Shown: positions 35,111 through 45,190 of the stretch, piece by piece
How positions within the stretch are numbered: the first letter of the stretch is position 1
How the letters are laid out: each line of letters opens with the position of its first letter
Assembly: GCA_037355855.1 (NCBI GenBank)
Contig: CM074760.1
Coordinates: 860,501 to 924,500 of the forward strand
Direction of reading: 5' to 3'
DNA from: Pseudo-nitzschia pungens
Taxonomy: Eukaryota; Bacillariophyta; Bacillariophyceae; Bacillariales; Bacillariaceae
Length of the DNA: 64,000 nucleotides
Translations under genes and position numbers: made by a program
Notes under the pieces: generated by a model
Databases searched by the model: none
What the model saw: only the letters and a program-made list of their open reading frames with translations
Told to the model about the DNA's origin: nothing

Positions 35111-37137
35111 CTACCAACCGTTCCTGTATCGGTAGAAGAGCTCGAGTTCCACGGCACTGTGGTCCGATCCGCAGAAGAGTCCCTCCATCCTCGTGCCGTG
35201 CCCCCGGATCTCGCAGTCGGCCACCAACTCTCTCGTTCCGTTGCCGGCACCCGATCCCTGCCGCCTTGTGCCCACGGCTCCAATCTGCCTCGTTTCACCA
35301 TTGTCGTTGCTGTTGCTATTGCTGCTATTCACCGGTCCCTTCCGCTTCGTGGGCACGGCCGACACCCCGATCCTGGACGGGGCCAGCAAAAAGCAATCGA
35401 GTCGCATCGCCTTTCCCTCGTATCGGGCAACCACCCCGGGACTTCTGGATCGCTGGCCCCTCCAGGTGCAATCGGGCCGTTCCCAGCACTCGCCGTCGCA
35501 CTCGCCGTCGCCGTCCTTCTCACCGGCCAGCGGGGAGACGCCCCCGGGATGCTGGTCCCTCCAAGGGTCGCAAAAGTCGCCCTCGTTGACCAGCTCGGCG
35601 AACCGCGAGCCCTCGTCCCGCGTGAACCCCGGCGTACCCCGATGCTCAAGCAGCGCGGGCGGGTTCTCGGCGCCGGCGATGTCCCTGCCAAAGCACGCGG
35701 ACGGGTCGCGGAACCATTCGCACACGCACGCACGCACGCACTTCCGCTCTCGTCGTCGTCGCCGCCGCCGCCGTTCCGTGTGTCCCGGTGGGAACCGTCT
35801 CGGTAGCTCCGACTCGCGTTCAGTTCCCCTGCGCAATGAAAAAAAAACGATCCGACGGTCCACAACGACAAACAAGAGGAACGGGCGGTGTCCGTGACGG
35901 ATTCGTCGTCGTTCCCGTGCTCGCGTCACGAATCCATCCATCCGGTGTTGTCGAACGCGACCGGAAATTTCGCGCACGGTTGGTCGATTGATTTGTTTGT
36001 TTGTTTGTTCGTTCGTTCGTTTGTTTCCCGCGCCGCGGTGTGGTGGTTCGACGTGAGGTACCGCACCGCGAGAGCTTGCGATCCACCGAGTCATCGATGC
36101 GACCGCTCGGCGTGCCGATCCGGGAAACGGCCTCCGAGATCCCGGTCCGTCAAAAATTGCTTCCCGTCGGCGTCCCACCGCTTGCGCTTCGCAAAGGACT
36201 CGTCCCCGGTGCCGTTGTCGGGGACGCAGGGTTGCATCGGGTCCATTCCGGGAAAGAAAAAGAACCGGAACCGTCCCTCCGGTTCTTGCCCGCAGCACCT
36301 CTCGGACCCCTTGGATTTCGGTCCGGTAGCCAAGAAGGATTTCGGCGAGGTTTGCTCTTGCTCTTGCTCTGCTTTGCTCTTGTTGGAATCGAAATCGAGA
36401 TCGAAATCGAACGAATCGGAACGGCCCCCGTCCTCGTTCGGCCCGGGTTCCCCGTCCGGCACCTCGGGCGGGCCGCGGGTTTTCCGGGTCGGCCCGAAGC
36501 GGCTCGGCATCGGATCGGGTCGGGTCCGATCGATGGCCGAGCGAGAGGCAAGGGCGGCAAACAAAAATACGGGCGCGTCGATCCGATTCGATCCGATCCA
36601 TTTGCCGGCGGATCGAAAGTCGAAAGCGGACGTCGCGGATCGGCGCGAGCGTCCCGGCGTGTTTCGTGTCTGCAAGGGACGAAACGAGTCGGCGCTCCCG
36701 GATGGCGTCCCCCCCCGATGACGGCCTCGATCCACTCGTATTCGAGTTCCCGGAGGGGAATGGCCCGCCGGTGGCAGGGGCTCTCGGCGTTCGTCCGGGC
36801 TTTCCTGCGGGCAAATCGCGTCCGGAGGGCGAGAGGCGCCAAATCCCGTGTTTTTCACCAGCTCTTTCGGACCATCCGGATTGCATCCGGCACGGGAACT
36901 AAAGCCGTTGCAATTCCACACGTGACAATGGAGTTGGGTTGGTCGTCGTCGTTGTTGTCGTTGTCGATGTTGTTCATGATGTTGTTGTTGTTGTTGTTGT
37001 TGTTGTCGTTGATGTTGATGATGTTGACGATGTTGACGATGTTGATGTTCTTTCGACGGCATCCGATGCGTCTTTTTCGTTCCCGTACGACATCTTTCGA
37101 CCCTTCACCGAGCCTTCCCCGTCGGTCGCGGTGAGAG
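35111..37137 (-). pseudogene. Decayed second copy of the AP endonuclease gene
   Basis: Colinear with the gene at 31-33 kb: Asn-rich tract, WNCNGFSSRAG, QE region, ADTKHAGTL, inserted linker, FPGMDPMQPCVPDNG, RGELNASRSYRDG, KAMRLDCFLLAPSR and CGSDHSAVELEL. These pieces lie in different frames and cannot be joined without several shifts. The ATG position appears to be ACG. Residues expected at the active site have changed: the catalytic-Glu motif reads ICPQE, the metal Asp of GDMN is Glu (GELN), and the Tyr of DYFLL is Cys. The PIP-like box is not seen. The duplication is local (same strand, about 4 kb apart). A long open frame through it is chance GC-rich continuity. Confidence 0.7.
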
Positions 37138-38220
37138 ACGATGGCGTGTTGTTGCTTACAGTTGACTGACCGGCCGAGGAGTGCAGAGCTTTCGACCATC
37201 CGTTGCTTCCGATCGCTCGGTTGGATTTGGCTCGATCCAACAATGATTGCAACAATGGTTGCGTTCCGGGTTCCGGGCCTGTGTTTTTGTGTGCGAATCG
37301 ATGATCGATCGTGGATCGTTGTTTCGTTGTTCATGACGAAGCGAGAGGGAGAGAGGAAAGAGAGACCGGTCCGGTCCATCGAAGCAATGTGTTTTTCTCG
37401 GAAAAACTAGGACCGAATGGCGCAGCACTTTGCGCCATTCCCCGACTAGACCGACCGACTTGCTCTGCCATGGATCGAATGGACCTCATCTCATCTCATC
37501 TCATCTCAATCAATCAATCAATCAATCAAAATCCGTCAATCTCGAGAGGCTGGCCGAGGATGCGGTGGCAAAGCCTCGTCTTTTTCCATCATCTTGTTCT
37601 GCTTTTATCTATTGCTGCAGTCGTACTACTAGTTGCTCTCGATCGATGACCCCGCGTGAAAATGGTTCGAAAAAATAATAATGATAAGTTTGTGATCGCG
37701 TCCCGTTTACTTCTTGTAAACTCTGGTGCCACGAAGAAGGCGCTCGTTGAACATTACTTGGCAAGCCTGCCTGGTCCTTGCTTGCAGTAGACCCCCTTGT
37801 TTGCAGCCTGTCATTTTGTATGTTACCGTACCAGTATTTATTTTAGTTGCAGCCCCCCACCACCAAAGAGAGCAGGAATAGATCAGGTGGCTTTGCACAT
37901 CATGGTATCTTCTTCCTCGCTTGAATCCCCGTGCCAAACGCTCCCCATCATTCCCGAGTTCCGTATGAAACAGAAACAACCAGGTGTGATACATTCCGTA
38001 AAACGGGTAAGGTTACCTACACGTAAGGTTAAGGTTTACTGTATGGATAATCTTACGGTATGCTAAAAGTGTGGGTTCTTGACAGTTTTTGTTTTCAAAG
38101 TCGGAAAGCCGTCCGATCACATCGGCGGGACCGTAGAATGCCATTCTCCAAATTCGGATCATCGTCATCGATTGAATTGAAAGAAGGTAAGGTAATCTTA
38201 CTCTTACTTTGATGACCTAC
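37138..38220. other. Intergenic region
   Basis: No supported gene. It contains CATCT and AATC simple repeats (about 37487-37528) and an exact GTAAGGTTAC motif at 38007-38016 with a further near copy about 20 bases downstream. Confidence 0.45.
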
Positions 38221-38969
38221 CGGTACCCAGGGGTCATAATATAAGAAGGGGTATGCCACGACGTCTGTCCGTCGCCCGTGTTCGACGTACAAATACTAGT
38301 AAAAAAAAATGGCACTCCATATTCCATGTGTGGTCCAATTTAGAAAAATTTCCCTCAACCTCAATTTTTTTTTTCCACTTTCACTGCATAATACTAACAA
38401 AAACTATTACACTTCAATCTATAACAACTCCATCAAAAATTGTAACAAAACAATATTTGAATATTGTATCTAGCCCAATTTTTTACAGGGATTATGAATA
38501 TGTAACTGCTTTTCACTCTAGATGGATGGAAGATAAAGTAATTTATTTGGATGGATGGTCCAAATTTTGGTTCCAAGTGGAAGCTTTTAATTGAATAAAA
38601 ATAAAACGGATGACGGACGGACGATCCGATTTTGTATTTTATATTCCAGGTGGAAGGCACAGATCACTGGTAGTTTGAATCAGCAATATCAGACAGCAGA
38701 TGGATGTAAACTGAAAAAGGTACTTACTACTTGACTCTCAACTATATACGTGAACTGCATATCAAATTTAAAAGTTGGAGAGTGATTGGAAGTGTACTTG
38801 GTAAGTTGCTTTATCAGGTACACTTTTACTAGTGATATGCAGTAAATTATGAGAAAAAAAAAATTGACTGAGGGAAATTTTTCTATTTTGGACCACACAT
38901 GGAATATGAATTGCCGATTTTTAGCGATCGTGGCATACCCCTTCTTATATTATGACCCCTGCCGGTACC
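38221..38969. mobile_element. Foldback / MITE-like element with long terminal inverted repeats
   Basis: The left arm (38221-38385) and the reverse complement of the right arm (38818-38969) share GGTACC-like ends, then GGGGTCATAATATAAGAAGG, GTATGCCACG, TATTCCATGTGTGGTCCAA, AAAAATTTCCCTCA and a T-rich block, in the same order. The central 430 bp is AT-rich and encodes nothing. No transposase is visible, so it would be non-autonomous. Target-site duplication could not be assigned. Arms of about 150-165 bp could form one long hairpin. Confidence 0.65.
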
Positions 38970-39097
38970 ATGGTACCCGGTACTTAAGATACGTAAGTAC
39001 TCGTATTACAAAGTACTATGAGGAGTGAGCCTATGAGTCAGATAGTAGTCATATCTATAATATCTATTACATAATACATACCAACCTTGTGTTACAA

Positions 39098-39836
39098 TAC
39101 ACCCGGGTTTTTGGTCACTTATCTATCCGGGCTTTTTGGACAGTTATATATCCGGGTTTCTTTTACACTTATAGCTACATATCAGGAAGTTTTTGACAGT
39201 TGTATATCCGGATTTTTTTAACATTTATAGTTCTACATCCGGGTTTTTAACACTTATACATCCGGGTGTTTTTAACATTTATAGTTCTACATCCGGGTTT
39301 TTTAACACTTATACATCCGGGTGTTTTTAACATTTAAACTTCTACATCCGGGTTTTTTTAACATTTATACATCCGGGTGTTTTTAACATTTTAACTTCTA
39401 CATCCGGATTTTTTAACACTTATACTTCTACATCCGGGTTTTTTAACACTTATACATTCGGGTGTTTTTAACATTTAAAGTTATACATCTGGATTTTTTT
39501 GACACTTATACATCCGGGTGTTTTTAACATTTAAAGTTCTACATCCGGGTTTTTTTAACACTTATACATCCGGGTGTTTTTAACATTTAAAGTTCTACAT
39601 CCGGGTTTTTTTAACACTTATACATCCGGGTGTTTTTAACATTTAAAGTTCTACATCCGGGTTTTTTTGACACTTATACATCCGGGTTTTTTAAACATTT
39701 ATAGTTATACATCCGGGTTTTTTTGACACTTATACATCCGGGTTTTTTAAACATTTATAGTTATACATCCGGGTTTTTAAACACATAGTTCTACATCCGG
39801 ATTGTTTTGACATTCTTATATCCAGGTTCTTTTGAT
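39098..39836. repeat. Minisatellite, about 57-nt unit built on ACATCCGGGTTTTTT
   Basis: The half-unit (A)CATCCGGGTTTTTTAACACTT and its partner CATCCGGGTGTTTTTAAC alternate at about 28-29 nt. This gives a higher-order unit near 57 nt that is most regular at 39480-39700 and degrades toward both ends. About 26 half-units in all. Confidence 0.85.
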
Positions 39837-40500
39837 TCGTTCCTATGATACATACTGTGCTCAAAATACATACCTTTGCGAAGATCCCTTGAGAAACTAT
39901 CCTGGTGGTGTCAAAAAATCAAAAACTACCACCGGCATGCGCCATTGCGAAGAACAAGTTGCTCGTGTTTCCTCCGAGCAACAACCGTTCCATTCCTCAT
40001 TCCTGACCTTCCGTGCGGTACGTAACCTTAGTATGAACCTGTATGAACATCACCCCTGAGTATGAAACCCGTGAATGGCCCCCGTGCGTGGTCTGACAAT
40101 CTGTCAGAACGAACCAATAATAAATAAATACCGTGCGGTACACATACTACACGTAATGATCTAGAATGTTCTTGGGCATTTTGATTGTGCGTGCTGTCAC
40201 TTTTGATATTTTGAGATAAGATTACGGCAGACTGGATCGGCTTCCGACGGAACGAATCGATCTTCCGCAATCGATTGCATCACGGCGAGAGAACCAACAA
40301 ACACTACGTAAATTACGGTAAACCTTAGGGAGGTTACTAGTCTGACGACTGGATATCCTTTCAGCAAGAGGCAAACGAGTTTTCCGCCTGCAAACCTCAT
40401 AGTTTTGCTTCCCATCTCCATTCGTTCCGCTTGCTCGCATCGTCGTCGAACGAATCGTTGCACCCGATCGCCCAAAAAGGCCTCTGAACAAGGAACAACA
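39837..40500. other. Intergenic region upstream of TSPO
   Basis: No supported gene; near copy of the intergenic motif (GTAACCTTAG) at about 40022. The last 100 bases are the likely TSPO 5' UTR. Confidence 0.45.
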
Positions 40501-41777
40501 ATGAAGGTTTCGATCCAATTCCTCGGCTGCCTCGCCGCTTCGCTCGGGGCTCCCGGAGCTCTCGCCGAGCGGGACACGGGTGTTGCATTCCCGACGTCGG
40601 TTGCCACGTTCCGCCAGCCAACCGCAACCACCGCCACCACCCCCGTCGCCTTTGTCCGCGGGGCGCGTTCGCGTTCGCATCCGGAACCGATCCCCATCAC
40701 CGCCGCCGCCACCGGAATCCCGCGCGGGGGCGCCTGCAGCGACTCGAACCCGATCCTCTTCGCCAAGATCGGCGTCCAGGCGGCGGTCGAATCGGCCGCC
40801 CTCCTGGGAATCCTGGCGGCCTCCGTGGCGGGCGCGGACCTCGTTCCGGTGGCGGTCTTCGGCGAGCCCCTGCTCGTCCTGCTGGCCTCGCTGCTGGTCG
40901 TCTTCGCCTCGAGCCTGGTCGGCGCCTTTGTCGACGGGGGACTCTCGGCCGCCAGCAACCAGGTCCTCGATCCCAACCGGGTGCAGGGAGATCCAAACTG
41001 GTACGCGAACCTCCGAAAGCCGGGGTGGACGCCGCCGGGCTGGGTCTTTCCAATCATGTGGCTCGTCGTCAGCAAGCCGACGCAGGTGTGCGCCACCTCG
41101 AGGATCTTCAAGTACTGCCTCACCAACAACGAGGAGACCGGGGCCGTGACCGGGTTGCCGCTGGTTCCGCTCGCCGTCTATACCACCATGCTGGCCCTGG
41201 GCGATGTAAGTAGTTAGTTAGTTAGTTACCGCTCGGTTGGTGGATTTGTCGGTTGCGAAAAGGTCGTGTGTCGCTGTGTGTGTCCGCTGCGGAAGCGCAG
41301 GAAAGGATAGGAAATACGCGTGATGCATGGCGTGGAGTGGAGTGGAGTGGAGTTGTGTATCAGAAGGAGGGATTGTGGATTGAGGATGCTTTTTCCGAGC
41401 GTGATTTTGCCGTAGTGAGGGGTGCCACAGAAACATCCTATTTGCAGTATCCTTTGCTAATTTCGTACCATTGGCCGTTCCTTTCTGTTTTGATTTTCCG
41501 TTCGCTCGCGTCTCGCGCTTTGCGCCCTTCCGTTTCGGTCGGGCAGGCCTGGAACAAGGTCTTTTTCGGACTCGAGTGCATCGGCTGGGGAACCCTCGTC
41601 ATCACGGCCTTTTACGGGACCCTGCTGGCGAGCGCCTACTTGTTCTACGGACTCGACGCCCAGGCCGGATACTACATGCTCCCCACCTGCGCCTGGGTCA
41701 CGGTGGCGACGGCTCTGCAATACAGCATCTATTTCCTCAACAGGGACAACTGCGGCGGTGGCAAATCCAAGAAGTAA
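40501..41777 (+). CDS. TSPO: TspO/MBR translocator protein, two exons
   Basis: 311 residues from exon 1 (40501-41205) and exon 2 (41547-41777), joined in phase 0 across a 341-nt GT-AG intron. The protein begins with a signal-like helix (FLGCLAASLGAPGALA) and an Ala/Thr/Arg-rich stretch. The TspO core follows, with the diagnostic motif NLRKPGWTPPGWVFPIMW and later AWNKVFFGLECIGWGTL. About five hydrophobic helices end in YSIYFLNRDNCGGGKSKK. Family members bind porphyrins and sterols in outer membranes of mitochondria or plastids. The N-terminal extension is longer than in bacterial TspO and may target an organelle. The 3' flank starts with a CGAAC/AAAAC microsatellite. Confidence 0.9.
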
Positions 41778-41796
41778 TGTCGAGCGCAAGCTCGCC

Positions 41797-41873
41797 GAAC
41801 CGAACCGAACCGAACCAAACAAAACAAAACAAAACAAAACAAAACAAAACAAAACAAAACAAAACAAAACAAA
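41797..41873. repeat. Pentanucleotide microsatellite (CGAAC)n(AAAAC)n
   Basis: Three CGAAC units pass through CAAAC into about ten AAAAC units, starting 20 bases after the TSPO stop, so probably in its 3' UTR. Confidence 0.9.
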
Positions 41874-42327
41874 GAAACAAGCACGCAACCAAACTTGCTG
41901 GCAGCAATGGGATCACGGGCGGGAGATAATGCCGGTTCCGTGCCTCTCGGAACCCATCTCGGCACCCGGTACACGCAGCACCAAATCCATGAAAGGATTG
42001 GATCCACGCGCAATGCGGCAACCCCGATTGCGGGCATCACGGCCGAGACCGACCGAAAACACGGAACTTTGGATTGTTTCTCCAACAAACACACAAACAA
42101 ACAAAACAAACAGTCCCATAACTTTTTGGTCATTTAGTATTATTTTTTTGTCATCGATTTCTTGCCCGTCGCGTTACCCAACTCGAAAAAAATCACCGAT
42201 TCGCAAAAGACGAACGAGCGGGCCATCGGATTCCAAAAAGAAACACACACACGGCCCGGTTCGCTAGTATAGGAGGATGGATGAACGGATGGATGAATGG
42301 ATTTCATTCATTCATTCATTCAGTCTG
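41874..42327. other. Convergent spacer between TSPO and RPC5
   Basis: 3' flanks only; ATTC and ACAAA simple repeats. No gene seen. Confidence 0.5.
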
Positions 42328-43959
42328 TCATTCGTCCATCATCGACGAGCGGTGGTCGTCGGACCGATACCGCTCGAACATGGGACGGAACAATTCGATC
42401 TGCTTGGCCCAGTGCTGCAGGTGGACCATTGCGGTTTGGGGATGGAGCTTGGGAAACTTGACGTCGTCGGCGACCTTGAGGACCCACCCCTCGGACGTTT
42501 TTTCGCCCAGCTGTTCCAGCAAAAAGTCGACCACCTGGGGCGTGACCCGGCCGTCGTTGTCATTGTCGTTGTAATTGTCGTCGTAATTGTCGTTGGCATA
42601 GTCGTCGCGTTCGTTTCCGGGACGGCGCGCAAAGACCCCCAGCAGCCGCTCCTTGTGAACGACCCCCATCGACTGAAAGAGGCACAGCAAAAAGGTCCGG
42701 GCCTGCGTCATGGGCGCCGAGTATCCCAGGAGCTTGCTGTTGATGCACCAGTTTCCGCGGACCAGCACGGCGCAGCTGCCCAGGGCCACGAACAAGCGTT
42801 CGTCGGTGGCCGTCTCGGGGGGAAATTCGGCCCGCAGCAGCGAAAAGGGAATCGGTCGGCCCTGCCGCATCAGCGGGACCAGTTTCTGGACGATCTGGGC
42901 CAGGCCGAGCTCGTCGGTGGCGTTGTTGTTGTCGTTGTTGTCGTCGGATTTGGATCCGGCACCGCCACCGCCACCGCCGCTGCTACCGTCTCCCCCGAAA
43001 TCGTCCCGGGGAGGCAGATAATTGAGCGTGTTGAGGTATTTGGAGTTGGGCGTCGTGCCCGGGATGTTGGTGGACCTGCTCTCCGTCCGCAGGCGGTCGA
43101 AATCGAGCAGGTTCCTGCCCCGGTGTTCGAGCGGACAGGCCACCCTGGCCATCAGCAGGTTGGCCTGGAGGGATTCCTCGTCGTAGACCTCCAGCGAGTG
43201 CCAGCCCTCGGCGTCCTCGCTGGCCTTTTTGTACCCGTAGCTCGACTTGCGGGCCAGCTCCTGCCGCTCGGATTCTTTTTTCTGAAAGCCGATCGACTTG
43301 CGGCCCTTGTCGGCGGCGGAAGCCGTTTGTTCCTGGCGCTTGAGTTCCTCCTCCGTCGTGGCGGCCGAGGCCGCCATGGCCTCGTCGACGTGCGAAAAGC
43401 AGGGTCGCATCTGCGTCATGCGGTTGAGCGGGACCAGGTGCAGGCCGAGGCGCTTGCGCCTTGCAGCGGCGCTATGGTTGTTGCTGCTACTGCCGACCGT
43501 TTCGGGATCGCAATCCGGATCCGCGTCAAGATCCGGATCGTTCTGCTCGATGAGCTTGCCCAGGGCCATGTGCGTCGTGATGGGAATCGTTTGGCTCGAA
43601 AAAGTCCGGGAGGGCATGTGGTACATGCCGTTGAATCCAATGTTGCCGGGGGTTTTGTGGTCCTGTTCCATCATGCAGTGGCGCTGTTTTATCCGGACGG
43701 CTTCCGGAGCCGTGGGATGCGAGCGCTGCTGGAGGGGGTATTGGATCAACTGGATCTGGTGGGCGAGTTCCGGCGACAAGTAGACCGGAATCTCCCGGAT
43801 CACCTCGTCTTCCGCTTCGTCGCCGCCGTCGTTCTTGGTGTTGTCGTTGTTGTTCCGACCAAAGTTCCCGCTGGAAACCTGGTCCGCTACGATCATTTCC
43901 TGATCGCTGTCGCTGGACACATCTACCAGTCCGGAATTGACCTTGACCGGTCTAACCAT
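42328..43959 (-). CDS. RNA polymerase III subunit RPC5 (Rpc37/Sin-like)
   Basis: 543 residues, one exon, ATG at 43959. The family N-terminus is clear: VIREIPVYLSPELAHQIQLI, then QYPLQ and EAVRIKQRHCMMEQD, which in RPC5/Rpc37 proteins forms the dimerisation module with RPC4 (TFIIF-like). A Lys-rich middle has SYGYKKASEDAEGWHSL and CPLEHRGRNLLDFDRL. The C-terminal half has helical, winged-helix-like segments (PFSLLRAEFPPE, VLVRGNWCINSKLLG, ARTFLLCLFQSMGVVHKERL). Gly and Asn-Asp low-complexity linkers separate them. The complementary strand is also open for over 600 codons but shows only reversed low complexity, so this strand is chosen. Subunit assignment is by family memory and fairly secure. 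Confidence 0.82.
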   Translation of the reverse strand: MVRPVKVNSGLVDVSSDSDQEMIVADQVSSGNFGRNNNDNTKNDGGDEAEDEVIREIPVYLSPELAHQIQLIQYPLQQRSHPTAPEAVRIKQRHCMMEQDHKTPGNIGFNGMYHMPSRTFSSQTIPITTHMALGKLIEQNDPDLDADPDCDPETVGSSSNNHSAAARRKRLGLHLVPLNRMTQMRPCFSHVDEAMAASAATTEEELKRQEQTASAADKGRKSIGFQKKESERQELARKSSYGYKKASEDAEGWHSLEVYDEESLQANLLMARVACPLEHRGRNLLDFDRLRTESRSTNIPGTTPNSKYLNTLNYLPPRDDFGGDGSSGGGGGGAGSKSDDNNDNNNATDELGLAQIVQKLVPLMRQGRPIPFSLLRAEFPPETATDERLFVALGSCAVLVRGNWCINSKLLGYSAPMTQARTFLLCLFQSMGVVHKERLLGVFARRPGNERDDYANDNYDDNYNDNDNDGRVTPQVVDFLLEQLGEKTSEGWVLKVADDVKFPKLHPQTAMVHLQHWAKQIELFRPMFERYRSDDHRSSMMDE

Positions 43960-44776
43960 GGTTGTCGAATCGTGTTTCGTTTGTGTTTTGTTCTACACTA
44001 TGCGGCGAAAACTCTTTGGATCTCGGGGTGTCCGTGGAATCTAGTATGTGGGATATTCGGTCGTACAAGCTTCTTTGTCGCAATGCCAAAGAACCGTGGG
44101 GTATTCCAGCTATCGTATTGTTCTCGACCAAATTTATGTTGGTTGCTGGACCGCTTCCGATTATTTGTGATTTTAGCACCGTAAATATTGGTGCAGCATC
44201 AAACAATAATGTCAAACGAACGACGAGTATACCGGTACCGGTACGTATCCGTAATTGAGAGTGATGTGCCGGCTTCGGAAGTCGAATGTCGAGTTTTTCG
44301 AAACTCGAGACAAGTTTTGTCGGACCAGAAATCCTGGCGTTGGCTTCGGATGTTGTTGGATGATTGATTTGGGATTGCTTTGTGATGTGCAACAAAAGAA
44401 AAGAAAAAAAATAATGGTAGGATAGTTGATGTGCATTCCGGTCGAAGGACGGACTAACCTTATCCAAAGACGGTATTTTTCGGAACGATTTTGGTATGAC
44501 CAAGACTGTCACAATCAAAAACTAATACCGCAACCGATACGTACAGTAGTAAACCTTAAGCCTACTCGTACCCGTATCATCACAGGCACGTCACTTGATG
44601 AATGACATGCGCCGAATTCCAGAAAGCAAAATTCTTTCCCAGATTTCTGTGAGAACCAATCACGAGGATCAATATCCAAACAAAATTGGAACACAATTGC
44701 GGGAGCAATATCCCACACAACGCAACGCAACGCAACGCAACGCAACGCAACGCAATGCATGCGAGTGAATGAGTGA
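43960..44776. other. Intergenic region
   Basis: No supported gene. A (CAACG)n pentamer run lies at about 44716-44757. Confidence 0.5.
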
Positions 44777-45190
44777 ATGAGTGGGTACCATAACGAGCAG
44801 CAAGAGACAGGACACGCAATGATCGTTCCCGGCGGTCGCAACGGCGGCCAAAAACGCAGCGGTCGTTCCGCGAAATTCATTCTCCCCCTGTGGCACTCGA
44901 TTCTCGGACTCGGACTCGTCTGGAACGGGACGGCGATCGGGATTGGGTTGTGGAATCTGTATCAAACCTCCGTGGTCTCGATCGAATCGACGGACAACTC
45001 GCGCACGATTTTCGTCCGATGGTCGCCGTCGTCGTTGTCCGAGGATCGATCGGCATCCAACGCCGCCACAAAAGAGCGCAAGGTCGTTTGGAGTGTTGGG
45101 ACCACGTTTGACGGAGACGAAGACAAAGACAAAGACAGCAGCACGGACAAGGTGGACACCGTGACACAACTCCGTGGAGTTCTTCGATAG
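44777..45190 (+). CDS. Hypothetical small protein with one hydrophobic segment
   Basis: 137 residues from 44777, or 123 from the ATG at 44819. A basic Gly-rich N-terminus leads into a hydrophobic stretch (FILPLWHSILGLGLVWNGTA, extending to WNLY), then a polar part ending with an Asp/Lys-rich segment. Codon use is GC-rich like the real genes here, and the minus strand is also open. No homology recognised. It may be a single-pass membrane protein or a chance frame. Confidence 0.4.
   Translation: MSGYHNEQQETGHAMIVPGGRNGGQKRSGRSAKFILPLWHSILGLGLVWNGTAIGIGLWNLYQTSVVSIESTDNSRTIFVRWSPSSLSEDRSASNAATKERKVVWSVGTTFDGDEDKDKDSSTDKVDTVTQLRGVLR

Noticed and set aside
35111..36886. 591-codon frame as an intact gene
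   Set aside because: Only its ends match the AP endonuclease; the middle is an out-of-frame translation of homologous sequence, so it is chance continuity in a pseudogene.
39098..39836. CRISPR array
   Set aside because: Eukaryotic context, and the units are contiguous repeats without unique spacers.
42277..44184. 635-codon plus-strand frame opposite RPC5
   Set aside because: No family signature and low-complexity Val/Gly runs; the minus strand has clear RPC5 motifs and a good ATG.
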